Source: Rhodoglobus sp. (GTDB lineage Bacteria; Actinomycetota; Actinomycetes; Actinomycetales; Microbacteriaceae). Taken from it: a DNA stretch of 64,000 bases. Numbering within the stretch: the first letter of the stretch is position 1; the number at the start of each line of letters is the position of its first letter. Positions 8,164-16,236 of the stretch are shown one piece after another. Location of the stretch: assembly GCA_025463515.1 (NCBI GenBank), contig JAODAQ010000051.1:62001-126000 (forward strand). The letters run 5' to 3'. A model generated the notes under the pieces. It worked only from the letters and a program-made list of their open reading frames with translations. It was not told the origin of the DNA and searched no databases. Position numbers and translations under genes: made by a program.

Positions 8164-11100
8164 ACCAGCGCGAGCCGGGCGTCGCCCACGCGCCGCTCTG
8201 ACGGGTGATGGGTCACCAGCACCACGATGCGGTCGGCGAGCTCGACGCGCAGCCCGGCCATCAGCCGGTCGGCGTTGGCTGCGTCGAGGTGGGCTGTCGG
8301 CTCGTCGAGCAGCACGATGTCGGCCCGGGTGAGCAGCGTGCGCGCCACCGCGAGGCGCTGGCGCTCGCCGCCCGAGAGGTGCGAGCCGCCGGGGCCCACT
8401 CGCAGATCGAGGTCGAAGGGCAGCGCCGTGACCGCGAGCACGCGCCGCAGCTCCTCGTCGGTCGGGGGGTCGTCATGGCCGCGGGCGAGCAGCAGGTTCC
8501 CGCGGATCGTCGAGTCGAACAGGTGCCCCTCCTGCGGGCACCACGCCATGCGGCCGCGGTCGGCGCCGCGAAGACTGCCGGATGCCGGGGGCAGGAACCC
8601 CAGCAGCGTCGCGAGCAGCGTCGACTTCCCGGAGCCCGAGGGCCCCTCGACCACGATCCAGTCGCCGGGGCGCGCGGTCGCCGTGAGGGGGCCGAACGGC
8701 TCCGCGCCGGGCCACGCGACGGTGAGGTCGCGCAGCTCGAGCCCGTCGGCGCCGCCCAGGGCCTCGAGTTGCCCACTTCTCTCGCCCTCCTCGGCCGCGA
8801 CGCGACCAGAGTGGGCAGCTCGGGGAGAAATGGCGGCGGCTTGCGGGGCGGTCACGGCACCCACCCTCGCGAGAGCGGCGCGCAGCGCGGGCCACTGCTG
8901 CACCGCGTCCACGGTCCCCAGCATCGGGTCGATCAGGGCGAGCGGCAGCAGCACCAGGATCGCGAGCACCGGCCCCGTGACCGGCGGGGTCGTGAGCATG
9001 AGCATGGCGCCGACGGTCCCGGCGAGCACGGCTACGGCGTGGCCTAGGCCCAGTGCGAGGGCTCCCCGCCGCGACTGCAGCCCGGCAGGGGCGTCTAGCG
9101 CGTCGAGCTGCGCGAGCATCCGGCCAGCAACGCCGTTGGCGCGCAGGTCGTCGGCCGCGGCGAGGGCCGACGTGAAGCGGCGCAGCACCGCGGACTGGGC
9201 GGCAGCCACGCGCGTGCTCGCCGCCCGGTCGGCCACGAGTGCGACCGCCGGCGCGACGACGAAGCCGACGAGCAGGATGCCGACGAGCACCGGTACGGCG
9301 GAGGGGTGCAGCAGCGCCACCGCGACAAGGGCGGCCGCCGCGGTCACGCCCGCCGCGGCCGGCGGCAGGATCACGCGCGGCACCAGGTCGCGCACCCGGT
9401 CGGCCGCGCCCACGAGGTAGTCGAGCGCAACGGCCCCGGTCGCGAGCGAACGGGACGCGACGCCGCGCCGGGCGAGGCCGGCCCAGAGACGCAGGCGCAG
9501 CCCGGTCACCGCGCTCAGCACGCCGTCGTGGGTGACGAGCCGCTCGGCGTACCGCAGCCCCGCGCGGCCGAGGCCGAAGAACCGCACGCCCACGATCGCG
9601 ACCGTGAGGTACATGATCGGCGGCTGCTCGCTCGCCCGCACCACGAGCCACCCGGAGAGGGCCGTGAGCGCCACCGCGAACAGGGTCGCGCCGGCCCCGA
9701 GGAGCACCGCCCCGAGCATGCGCCATCGGTAACTCAGGAGGATCTGCCTCAGTTCGGGCCACCAGCGGCCGTCAAGCGCTTCGGCGGGCGCCGAGTCCTG
9801 AATTGCCGAAGGGGGAGGAGCGGCTTCCGCGACCGAGCGCGCGCCGCCCTGCACGCCGAGCAGCACGCGGCGGTCGGCGAGCCGGGTCATCCCGGCCTCG
9901 TGGGAGGCGAACACGATCGTGACCGTGCCGCGCAGCCCGTCGATCGCGCGCTCGACGAGCCGGGCGTGCGCGGGGTCGAGGTGGGCGGTCGGCTCGTCGA
10001 GCAGCAGGAGGTCGGCGCCTGCCGCAACCCGCACGAGTCCGCGCGCGACGGCGAGGCGCCGCAGTTCGCCGGGGCTCAGGCGCTGGGGGTCGGCGTCCGC
10101 CAGACCGGTGAGCCCGACCTGCTCGAGGGCCTGCGAGACGTCGCCGCCCGCGTAGAGCTCGAGCTCGCCGCGCACGGTGCCGGCAACGGTGAGGGGATGC
10201 TGCGGAACCCAGGCCACACGGCCCTGGTCGATTCCCCTGACCACCCCGCTCGCCGGCGAGACGATGCCCGCCAGCACGCCCAGCACCGTCGACTTGCCCG
10301 CACCGGACGGCCCCTCGAGCGAGACCACCGAGCCGCGGTCGAGCACGAGGTCGAGCGCTTCGACGACGGGAGCGGCCCGGTCGTAGCGGACGACGAGGTC
10401 TTCCACCCGGATCCGCGCGCCCGGCAGGCGGTGGGGCGCCGGGGGAGCGGGGATCGCCTCCACGCGGCGGAGGGCGGCGAGCCCGTCCTGCGACGCGTGG
10501 AACGCCGACCCGAGCTCGCGGAACGGGGCGAAGCACTCCGGCGCGAGCACGAGCGCGATCAGCCCGACCTCGAGCGGAAGGTCGCCGTTCACGAGCCGCA
10601 GCCCGACGAACACCGCGACGACCGCGACCGAGATCGTCGCGATGAGCTCGAGCACGAGGGACGACAGGAACGCGCTGCGCAGCGTCGCCATCGTCGTCGC
10701 GCGGTGCTTCTCCGACACGGCCCGCAGCGCGGCCGACTGCTCCTCGACGCGTCCCAGTCCGACGAGCACAGGCAGCCCGCGGGCGAGCTCGACCAGGTGG
10801 TCGGAGAGTCGTTGCAGGGCTGCGGATGCCGCATCCGCCCGCTCCTTCGTGTGCAGGCCGACGAGCGCCATGAACACGGGAACGAGGGGCACGGTGACGA
10901 CCACGATGAGCGCGCTCACCCAGTCGGCGAAGAGGATGCGCGCGCCGATCAGCAGCGGCACCGTCGCCGCGGTCACGACCGCCGGGATGACCGAGCGGTA
11001 GTAGTTGTCGAGCTCGTCGAGCCCGACCGTTGCGGCCACCGCGGCGCCGCCGCCGTGCACTCCGCCGTCGAGCAGCCGCCGCGCCGCACCGTGGCGCAAC

Positions 11101-11336
11101 TGCTGCTTCCGCGCGATCGCCGAGCGGGTCGCGAACACGGGGATGGCCCACGTGATGGCGGCGCGCAGCAGCCCAGAGGCGAGGCCGAGGAGGAGGGCAT
11201 CCCGGATACCGCTCCCGGCGATCCCCGCGACGATGCCCGACGCGACGGCCTGCGCGATGCCGACGAGCGCGGCGGCCTTGAGGGCGGCGAGCAGCCCGAA
11301 GACGAAGAGCGCCCGCGGTGGGACGTCGAGCTTCAT
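8157..11336 (-). CDS. cydDC: fused CydD-CydC thiol/heme ABC exporter
   Basis: A 1059-aa polypeptide that joins the two halves of the CydDC ABC exporter (cysteine/glutathione export, needed for cytochrome bd assembly). First half: membrane domain about 1-300, then an ATPase with GPSGAGKST, the signature LSPGELRRLAVARG and LLLLDEPTAHLD. Second half: membrane domain starting near RWWPELRQILLSYRWRML, then an ATPase with EGPSGSGKSTLL, LSGGERQRLAVART and DIVLLDEPTAHLD. It is the last gene of cydA-cydB-cydDC. The linker between the halves contains a 16-nt match to the inverted repeat at 15380-15434 (coding for SAIQDS, 9795-9810), and the second linker holds another imperfect dyad (8767-8820). Confidence 0.93.
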   Translation of the reverse strand: MKLDVPPRALFVFGLLAALKAAALVGIAQAVASGIVAGIAGSGIRDALLLGLASGLLRAAITWAIPVFATRSAIARKQQLRHGAARRLLDGGVHGGGAAVAATVGLDELDNYYRSVIPAVVTAATVPLLIGARILFADWVSALIVVVTVPLVPVFMALVGLHTKERADAASAALQRLSDHLVELARGLPVLVGLGRVEEQSAALRAVSEKHRATTMATLRSAFLSSLVLELIATISVAVVAVFVGLRLVNGDLPLEVGLIALVLAPECFAPFRELGSAFHASQDGLAALRRVEAIPAPPAPHRLPGARIRVEDLVVRYDRAAPVVEALDLVLDRGSVVSLEGPSGAGKSTVLGVLAGIVSPASGVVRGIDQGRVAWVPQHPLTVAGTVRGELELYAGGDVSQALEQVGLTGLADADPQRLSPGELRRLAVARGLVRVAAGADLLLLDEPTAHLDPAHARLVERAIDGLRGTVTIVFASHEAGMTRLADRRVLLGVQGGARSVAEAAPPPSAIQDSAPAEALDGRWWPELRQILLSYRWRMLGAVLLGAGATLFAVALTALSGWLVVRASEQPPIMYLTVAIVGVRFFGLGRAGLRYAERLVTHDGVLSAVTGLRLRLWAGLARRGVASRSLATGAVALDYLVGAADRVRDLVPRVILPPAAAGVTAAAALVAVALLHPSAVPVLVGILLVGFVVAPAVALVADRAASTRVAAAQSAVLRRFTSALAAADDLRANGVAGRMLAQLDALDAPAGLQSRRGALALGLGHAVAVLAGTVGAMLMLTTPPVTGPVLAILVLLPLALIDPMLGTVDAVQQWPALRAALARVGAVTAPQAAAISPRAAHSGRVAAEEGERSGQLEALGGADGLELRDLTVAWPGAEPFGPLTATARPGDWIVVEGPSGSGKSTLLATLLGFLPPASGSLRGADRGRMAWCPQEGHLFDSTIRGNLLLARGHDDPPTDEELRRVLAVTALPFDLDLRVGPGGSHLSGGERQRLAVARTLLTRADIVLLDEPTAHLDAANADRLMAGLRVELADRIVVLVTHHPSERRVGDARLALVG

Positions 11337-11364
11337 CGCCGGGCCGTCGCCGGCCGCCTAGCGC

Positions 11365-12393
11365 TCACTTGAGGACCGCCGGCTCCACCGCGTGCGCCTC
11401 CGGAAGGTGCTGCACTCCGAGACGGCGGCGGAACACCCAGTACGTCCAGCCCTGGTAGAGCAGCACGAGCGGCAGCCCGATGCCGGCCACGACGGTCATG
11501 ACGCCGAGCGTGTAGTCACCGCTCGAGGCGTTCTCGACGGTGAGGTCGAACGCCGGGTCGAGCGTCGAGGGCAGCACCACCGGAAACACCGCGGCGAAGA
11601 TCGAGGATGCCCCGAGCACGAGGAACACGGCGAGCCCGAGGAACGCCCGCCCCTCGCGCCCCGCCCGCGCCGACAGCCACGCCGCGGCAAGAGCGACGAC
11701 CGCGAGGGCCACGAGCGCCCACGTCACGGCAGTGCCGGACCGGAACTGGATGACGAGCACCCAGCCGACCAGCGGCAGCAGCGCGATCGGCGCCCAGCGC
11801 ACGAGGAACCGGGCCGCCCGCTCCCGCACTGCCCCGAGCGTCTTGAGCCCGAGGAACGCCGAGGCGTGCACGAGGCAGAAGCCCACGACCGCGAGCCCGC
11901 CGAGCACGGCGTACGGGGTGAGCCACGCGAAGGGGCCGCCCACCCGGTCGCCGTTCGCGTCGATCGGCAGGCCGGTCGTGGTCAGGCCGAGCATCGCGCC
12001 CACCCCGAAGGCGGCGATGAACGATCCGATGCCCAGGGCGGCGGTCCAGAACGAGCGCCAGCGCTCGGAGCGGCCCTTGCCCCGGTACTCGATCGCGACG
12101 GCACGGAAGATGAGCGCCAGCAGCGTGAGCGTGAGGGGCAGGTACAGGGTCGAGAACAGGGAGGCGTACCAGAGCGGGAAGGCCGCGAACGTGGCCGCTC
12201 CCGCCGTGATCAGCCACACCTCGTTGCCGTCCCAGACGGGGCCGATGGTGTTGAGCATCAGCCGACGCTGCTTCTCGTCGCGCGTGCTCGTGAGCAGCAG
12301 CATCCCGACGCCGAGGTCGAAGCCCTCCAGCAGGAGGTAGCCGATCCACAGCGCCGCGATCGCGACGAACCAGAGGGTGGGGAGGAAGTCCAT
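11365..12393 (-). CDS. cydB: cytochrome bd ubiquinol/menaquinol oxidase subunit II
   Basis: A 342-aa membrane subunit of the bd-type terminal oxidase. The N-terminus MDFLPTLWFVAIAALWIGYLLLEGFDLGVGMLL, followed by IGPVWDGNEVWLITAGAATFAAFP, is the clear CydB signature. The C-terminus shows YTLGVMTVVAGIGLPLVLLYQGWTYWVFRRR. It starts 9 nt after the cydA stop and ends 28 nt before cydDC. Works with CydA to reduce oxygen to water at low oxygen levels in the cytoplasmic membrane. Confidence 0.96.
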   Translation of the reverse strand: MDFLPTLWFVAIAALWIGYLLLEGFDLGVGMLLLTSTRDEKQRRLMLNTIGPVWDGNEVWLITAGAATFAAFPLWYASLFSTLYLPLTLTLLALIFRAVAIEYRGKGRSERWRSFWTAALGIGSFIAAFGVGAMLGLTTTGLPIDANGDRVGGPFAWLTPYAVLGGLAVVGFCLVHASAFLGLKTLGAVRERAARFLVRWAPIALLPLVGWVLVIQFRSGTAVTWALVALAVVALAAAWLSARAGREGRAFLGLAVFLVLGASSIFAAVFPVVLPSTLDPAFDLTVENASSGDYTLGVMTVVAGIGLPLVLLYQGWTYWVFRRRLGVQHLPEAHAVEPAVLK

Positions 12394-12402
12394 CAGTGCT
12401 CC

Positions 12403-13965
12403 TTAGTACGCGAAGGCGAGAACGTCGTCGGGCTTCTGGTCGGGTTCATCCGGATGCCCCAGCTCGGGCATCGCAGAGGCCGCACCGCCGCGCACGTACC
12501 GCACGAGCAGCCGCAGCTCCACCACGAGGATCGCGCCGTACACGAGCGCGAAGGCGGCCAGGCTGAAGATGATCTCCTCGCCGGTGACCGCGGGGGAGAC
12601 CGCGGCCGCCGTGAACATGAACACGCCGTCCACGCCGCCGGGCGTCGGGTTCGGGGCGACCACGAACGGCTGCCGACCCATCTCGGTGAACACCCAGCCC
12701 GCGATGTTCGCGGCGAACGGCGCGAGGATGCTCGCGACTGCCGCCCACATGAGGGGCTTCGAGCGCGGCACGGTGCCCTTGCGGGTCAGCCAGAGTGCGA
12801 GCACCGCGACTCCCGCGGCGAGGATGCCGAAGCCGATCATGAGCCGGAAGCCCCAGTAGGTCACCTCCATGATCGGGAGGTAGTTGATGGGCTGGCCGGC
12901 GCGGTCGCCGTAGAGCGGGTTGTCCGGGAGGTTCGTGCCGTACTCGGCCTGGTACTCGGGGATGAGGGTGTTGACGCCCTTGATCTCGGTGGTGAAGTCG
13001 CCGTGCGCGAGGAACGACAGGATGCCGGGGATCTCGATGACGCCCACCACGTCGTCACAGTTCTGCGAGCCGAGGTTGCCGATCGAGAGCACCGAGAAGC
13101 TCGTGCCGTCATGGCAGGCGCCCTCCGCCGCGGCCATCTTGAGCGGCTGCTGCTCGAACATGAGCTTCGCCTGCGCGTCGCCGGTGATCGCGACGCCGCC
13201 GAACGCCAGGACGGCGACGACCGCCCCGATGCGAAGGCTGCGGATCCACACCGAGTGGTCGACCGCGTCGCGGCCCGGGATGCTCGGGCGCGAGCCCACG
13301 ACGACCCGGCCCGTGGCATCCGTGGTGTCGATGCCGTCCCGCCGCCGCTGCCACAGCTGGTACCAGGAGATCCCGACCAGGAAGGCCGCCCCGACGGCGA
13401 GTGCACCCATGAGCGTGTGCGAGTAGGCGGTGAGCGCGGTGTTGTTGGTGAGCACCGCCCAGATGTCGGTGAGCACCGGGCGCCCGTCGACCAGTTCGAC
13501 GCCGACCGGATGCTGCATCCACGAGTTCGCGACGATGATGAAGAACGCGCTCACGACGCTGCCCGCGACCGCCACCCACAGCACGGCGAGATGGAGCTTC
13601 TTCGGCAGCCGGCTCCAGCCGAAGATCCACAGGCCGAGGAACGTCGACTCGAAGAAGAAGGCGAGCAGCCCCTCCATCGCGAGCGGGGCGCCGAAGACAT
13701 CGCCGACGAATCGCGCGTACTCGCTCCACGCCATCCCGAACTGGAACTCCTGCACGAGCCCGGTAGCGACCCCGACGATGAAGTTGATCAGGTAGAGCTT
13801 GCCCCAGAACTTGGTCATGCGCAGATAGCGCTCCTGGCCGGTGCGCACCCACATCGTCTGCATGATCGCGACGAGAGGGCCGAGCCCCAGGGTGAGCGGC
13901 ACCATGACGAAGTGGTAGACGGTGGTGATTCCGAACTGCCAGCGTGCGATCTCGAGCGGGTCCAC
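12403..13965 (-). CDS. cydA: cytochrome bd ubiquinol/menaquinol oxidase subunit I
   Basis: A 520-aa heme-bearing subunit. Diagnostic features: WQFGITTVYHFVMVPLTLGLGPLVA with the heme-ligand His at residue 18; SRLPKKLHLAVLWVA; WMQHPVGVE; and GWVFTEMGRQPFVV. The start is GTG at 13963-13965, preceded by GAAGGAG on the coding strand at good spacing. It heads the cyd operon and faces a BlaI-type repressor gene across a 92-bp region with six phased half-sites, so repression by that protein is likely. Confidence 0.96.
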   Translation of the reverse strand: MDPLEIARWQFGITTVYHFVMVPLTLGLGPLVAIMQTMWVRTGQERYLRMTKFWGKLYLINFIVGVATGLVQEFQFGMAWSEYARFVGDVFGAPLAMEGLLAFFFESTFLGLWIFGWSRLPKKLHLAVLWVAVAGSVVSAFFIIVANSWMQHPVGVELVDGRPVLTDIWAVLTNNTALTAYSHTLMGALAVGAAFLVGISWYQLWQRRRDGIDTTDATGRVVVGSRPSIPGRDAVDHSVWIRSLRIGAVVAVLAFGGVAITGDAQAKLMFEQQPLKMAAAEGACHDGTSFSVLSIGNLGSQNCDDVVGVIEIPGILSFLAHGDFTTEIKGVNTLIPEYQAEYGTNLPDNPLYGDRAGQPINYLPIMEVTYWGFRLMIGFGILAAGVAVLALWLTRKGTVPRSKPLMWAAVASILAPFAANIAGWVFTEMGRQPFVVAPNPTPGGVDGVFMFTAAAVSPAVTGEEIIFSLAAFALVYGAILVVELRLLVRYVRGGAASAMPELGHPDEPDQKPDDVLAFAY

Positions 13966-13984
13966 CGAGGCTCCTTCGCGGTAT

Positions 13985-14050
13985 GAGTTCTACGGCTTGT
14001 AGAACTCATTTCTACTCTCTTGTAGAAAAGATTTCTACTAAGGGTAGAAT
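13985..14050. promoter_or_regulatory. phased array of six alternating TTCTAC/GTAGAA half-sites (BlaI-type operator region)
   Basis: TTCTAC at 13988, 14010 and 14033 alternates with GTAGAA at 13999, 14022 and 14044. Starts are 11, 11, 12, 11 and 11 bp apart, i.e. one half-site per helical turn. They make three dyads centred at about 13996, 14018.5 and 14041, the first a perfect GAGTTCTAC-N5-GTAGAACTC. The last half-site overlaps a TAGAAT -10 element (14045-14050) 7 nt before the ATG of the BlaI-type gene. Binding by that protein is inferred from position and dyad form. Confidence 0.75.
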
Positions 14051-14057
14051 TACCCGC

Positions 14058-14402
14058 ATGGCAACCCTGGGCGAGCTTGAGCGGTCGATCATGGAACTCC
14101 TGTGGGCGACCGACGCGAGCCTCTCCGCGTACGACCTGCAGGAGGAGCTCGCCGACCGCAAGCTCGCCTCGACCACGATCCTCACGGTGCTCTCTCGCCT
14201 CGAGAACAAGGGCTTCGTGAAGCGCTCGCGGGATGCCCGCCCGCACCAGTACCGAGCCGCGGCCAGCCGCGAGGAGCACATGGCCGACCTCATGCACGAG
14301 GTTCTCGGCGGCGCCTCCGACCGCACCGCAGTGCTCGAGCGCTTCGTCGGCCAGGTCAGCCCCGAGGAGGCCGAGACCCTCCGCCGCCTGCTCGGCAGCT
14401 AA
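14058..14402 (+). CDS. BlaI/MecI/CopY-family transcriptional repressor
   Basis: A 114-aa winged-helix protein. The family pattern is MATLGELERSIMELLWATDASLSAYDLQEELADRKLASTTILTVLSRLENKGFVKRSRD, with HQYRAAASREEHMADLMHEVLGGA after it. Proteins of this family repress by binding dyads as dimers and are released when a partner M56 peptidase cuts them; such a peptidase is encoded next. The frame stays open upstream, but a TAGAAT -10 box ends 7 nt before the ATG and there is no ribosome-binding site, so the mRNA is probably leaderless. Autoregulation through the overlapping operator array is likely. Confidence 0.92.
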   Translation: MATLGELERSIMELLWATDASLSAYDLQEELADRKLASTTILTVLSRLENKGFVKRSRDARPHQYRAAASREEHMADLMHEVLGGASDRTAVLERFVGQVSPEEAETLRRLLGS

Positions 14403-14404
14403 CT

Positions 14405-15328
14405 GTGATCGCCCCGCTCGCGCTCGCGGCTCTCGCCGTGCTGCTCGCGTGGCCCGTTCCGCTCCTGCTCGCGCGGGCGTCCTGGCCGGCCCGCTCTCCG
14501 GCCGCGGCCCTCGTGCTGTGGCAGGCCATCGCGATCGCCGGCGGTCTCTCGATGATCGGCGCGCTGCTCACCTTCGGCCTCGCGCCGTTCGGCCCCGACC
14601 CGTTCACCGCCACGGTCAACCTCCTGATGGGCGAAGTGACCCGCATCGAGTCGTGGAACGCGCTCGCGCTCGCCGCCGGTGCCCTGCTCACCGGCCACCT
14701 GCTGCTCAACCTCGTGCTCACGGTGGCGCGCTCGGAGCGCCAGCGCCGCCGCCACGAGCAGCTCGTGCGGCTGCTGAGCTCCCCGCTCGAGTCGGGCGCG
14801 CGCCTGCTCGACAGCCCCGCCCCGGTCGCCTACTGCCTGCCCGGCGCCCTCAGCTCGATCACGGTCGTCTCCGCCGGCCTCGTCGCGCTGCTCTCCGACG
14901 AGGAGATGGAGGCCGTGATCGAGCACGAGAAGGCCCACGTCACCCAGCGGCACGACGTCGTGCTCGTGCTGTTCAGGGCTTGGTACGCCTCGCTGCCGTG
15001 GTTCCCGATCGCGTTCCGCGCGCAGCGGGAGGTCGGGATGCTCGTGGAGATGCTCGCGGACGACACGGCACGCCGCGCCGTCCCCGATGGAGTGCTCGCG
15101 CGCGCGATCGTGCTGGTGGGCGCGGGGCAGGACCGCCCGGCGGCCGAACCGGGTGCCGCGGAGTGGGGCGGGGAGGCATCCGTCACCGAGCTCGGGGCCC
15201 GCCTCTCGCGGCTCGACGCAACTCCGCTGCCGCGCCCGCTCGAAGCGCTCGTCGTGGCGGTGGCGGTCGCGCTGCTCGCCGTGCCGACGGTGCTGCTGTT
15301 CGCGCCGGCCGCGCTCGCGCTGCTCTAG
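14405..15328 (+). CDS. M56-family (BlaR1/MecR1-like) membrane metallopeptidase
   Basis: A 307-aa membrane protein with a zinc-protease motif HEKAH (residues 174-178) in MEAVIEHEKAHVTQRHDVVL, N-terminal hydrophobic segments (about 1-25, 35-60, 85-108) and a C-terminal hydrophobic segment (about 280-305). Unlike BlaR1 it has no penicillin-binding sensor domain after the peptidase part. It begins with GTG two bases after the repressor stop. Together they form a two-gene signalling cassette; the signal is unknown, though the divergent cyd operon suggests respiratory or cell-envelope stress. Confidence 0.88.
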   Translation: MIAPLALAALAVLLAWPVPLLLARASWPARSPAAALVLWQAIAIAGGLSMIGALLTFGLAPFGPDPFTATVNLLMGEVTRIESWNALALAAGALLTGHLLLNLVLTVARSERQRRRHEQLVRLLSSPLESGARLLDSPAPVAYCLPGALSSITVVSAGLVALLSDEEMEAVIEHEKAHVTQRHDVVLVLFRAWYASLPWFPIAFRAQREVGMLVEMLADDTARRAVPDGVLARAIVLVGAGQDRPAAEPGAAEWGGEASVTELGARLSRLDATPLPRPLEALVVAVAVALLAVPTVLLFAPAALALL

Positions 15329-15379
15329 CCGCATCGCGCTCGGGCCGCCGTCCTCCCGCTCGCCTGTCGCCCGAGATGC

Positions 15380-15434
15380 TCCGGCAACTCAGGACGTAAG
15401 TCAGGCGCACCAACAAATGTCCTGAGTTGCCGGA
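15380..15434. repeat. 16-bp perfect inverted repeat (TCCGGCAACTCAGGAC)
   Basis: TCCGGCAACTCAGGAC (15380-15395) and its exact complement (15419-15434) flank a 23-nt loop. A near-identical 16-mer (14 of 16) lies within the cydDC linker at 9795-9810. It may act as a terminator-like hairpin after the M56 gene, but the matching copy elsewhere points to a dispersed repeat. It opens the 335-bp gene-free stretch 15329-15663. Confidence 0.8.
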
Positions 15435-15446
15435 ACGGGCGGGGAT

Positions 15447-15523
15447 GGGCCGAGAACGGCTGGGCCGAGAAACGGCTGGGCCAGGCAGGGCCGGGCCGAG
15501 AAGGGGCTGGGCCAGGCAGGGCC
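15447..15523. repeat. 31-bp G-rich tandem repeat
   Basis: Two adjacent 31-bp units (15462-15492 and 15493-15523), each beginning GGGCCGAGAA and containing GGCTGGGCCAGGCAGGGCC, follow a 15-nt partial unit (15447-15461). Two substitutions separate the full copies. The rest of the gap to 15663 is G-rich low-complexity sequence without a credible gene. Confidence 0.85.
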
Positions 15524-15663
15524 GGGCCGGCGATAGCGCCGCAAAGGCTGGGAGAGGCCGGAAGGGCCGGGGAGCGATGCGCGGGCTCGGGCGTGGCGGG
15601 CGAGGGGCAGGTGGTCGGGCGGCAGGCGGGCAGCAGGCGGGGCGGGCGGGCGGGCGCGGGGCC

Positions 15664-16236
15664 TCAGAGGCCGGTCGCGCGCCGCCACTCCGCGGCGATC
15701 ACCTCGTGCCCGAGAGCGGTGGGGTGCACGCCGTCCGCGGCCAGCGCCTCGGCCGGTGACGGGTGCGCGGCCAGCGCGGTGTCGAGCGGCACGAGGGTCG
15801 CGCCGTACTCCCGCGCGAGTGTGCGCACGACGTCGATCTTCGGGTCGAGGTCTTCGCGCCACTGCTGCTGCTCGTCGCGGACCGGGAGCAGGAACGGCTC
15901 CATGAGCACGAGCGAGCGGCCGGCCGTGCGCTCGAGCAGCCGCCGGTAGCCGGCGGCGAAGTCCTCGGTGCTCGTCGGGTCGCCCGCGTCGTAGCGGCGC
16001 CACATGTCGTTGACTCCGATGAGGATCGTGACGGTACCGGGATCGTGGTCGAGCACATCCTCCTGCCACCGGGCCTCGAGGTCGACGACGCGGTGGCCCG
16101 AGATGCCCGTGCTGAGCACCGTCTGCCCGCCGAGCTGGTCGGCCAGGAGCTTCACGTACCCGGTGCCCAGGCCGTCGGCGCTCGTGCGGCGGTCGCAGTC
16201 GGTGACGCTGTCGCCGGTGAAGAGCAGCACGGTCAT
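15664..16236 (-). CDS. SGNH/GDSL-family hydrolase
   Basis: A 190-aa single-domain esterase of the SGNH type. Block I is FTGDSVTDCDR (catalytic Ser near residue 9), block II the Gly in STGISGH, block III IGVNDMWRR, and block V DGVHPTALGHEVIA (Asp/His). There is no signal peptide, so it acts in the cytoplasm, probably removing acyl (acetyl) groups from imported sugars. The ATG overlaps the stop of the alpha-galactosidase gene upstream (ATGA). A longer open frame upstream was not used because the SGNH fold starts right at this Met. Confidence 0.9.
   Translation of the reverse strand: MTVLLFTGDSVTDCDRRTSADGLGTGYVKLLADQLGGQTVLSTGISGHRVVDLEARWQEDVLDHDPGTVTILIGVNDMWRRYDAGDPTSTEDFAAGYRRLLERTAGRSLVLMEPFLLPVRDEQQQWREDLDPKIDVVRTLAREYGATLVPLDTALAAHPSPAEALAADGVHPTALGHEVIAAEWRRATGL

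Noticed and set aside
9306-11372. A 688-aa open frame antisense to cydDC
   Set aside because: It is the Arg/Glu/His-rich shadow of a high-GC gene in the opposite strand; no family motif, and cydDC on the other strand is unambiguous.
15427-15759. A 110-aa open frame in the G-rich repeat after the M56 gene
   Set aside because: The translation is Gly/Arg repeats produced by the tandem DNA repeat, and it runs into the SGNH hydrolase gene on the other strand.
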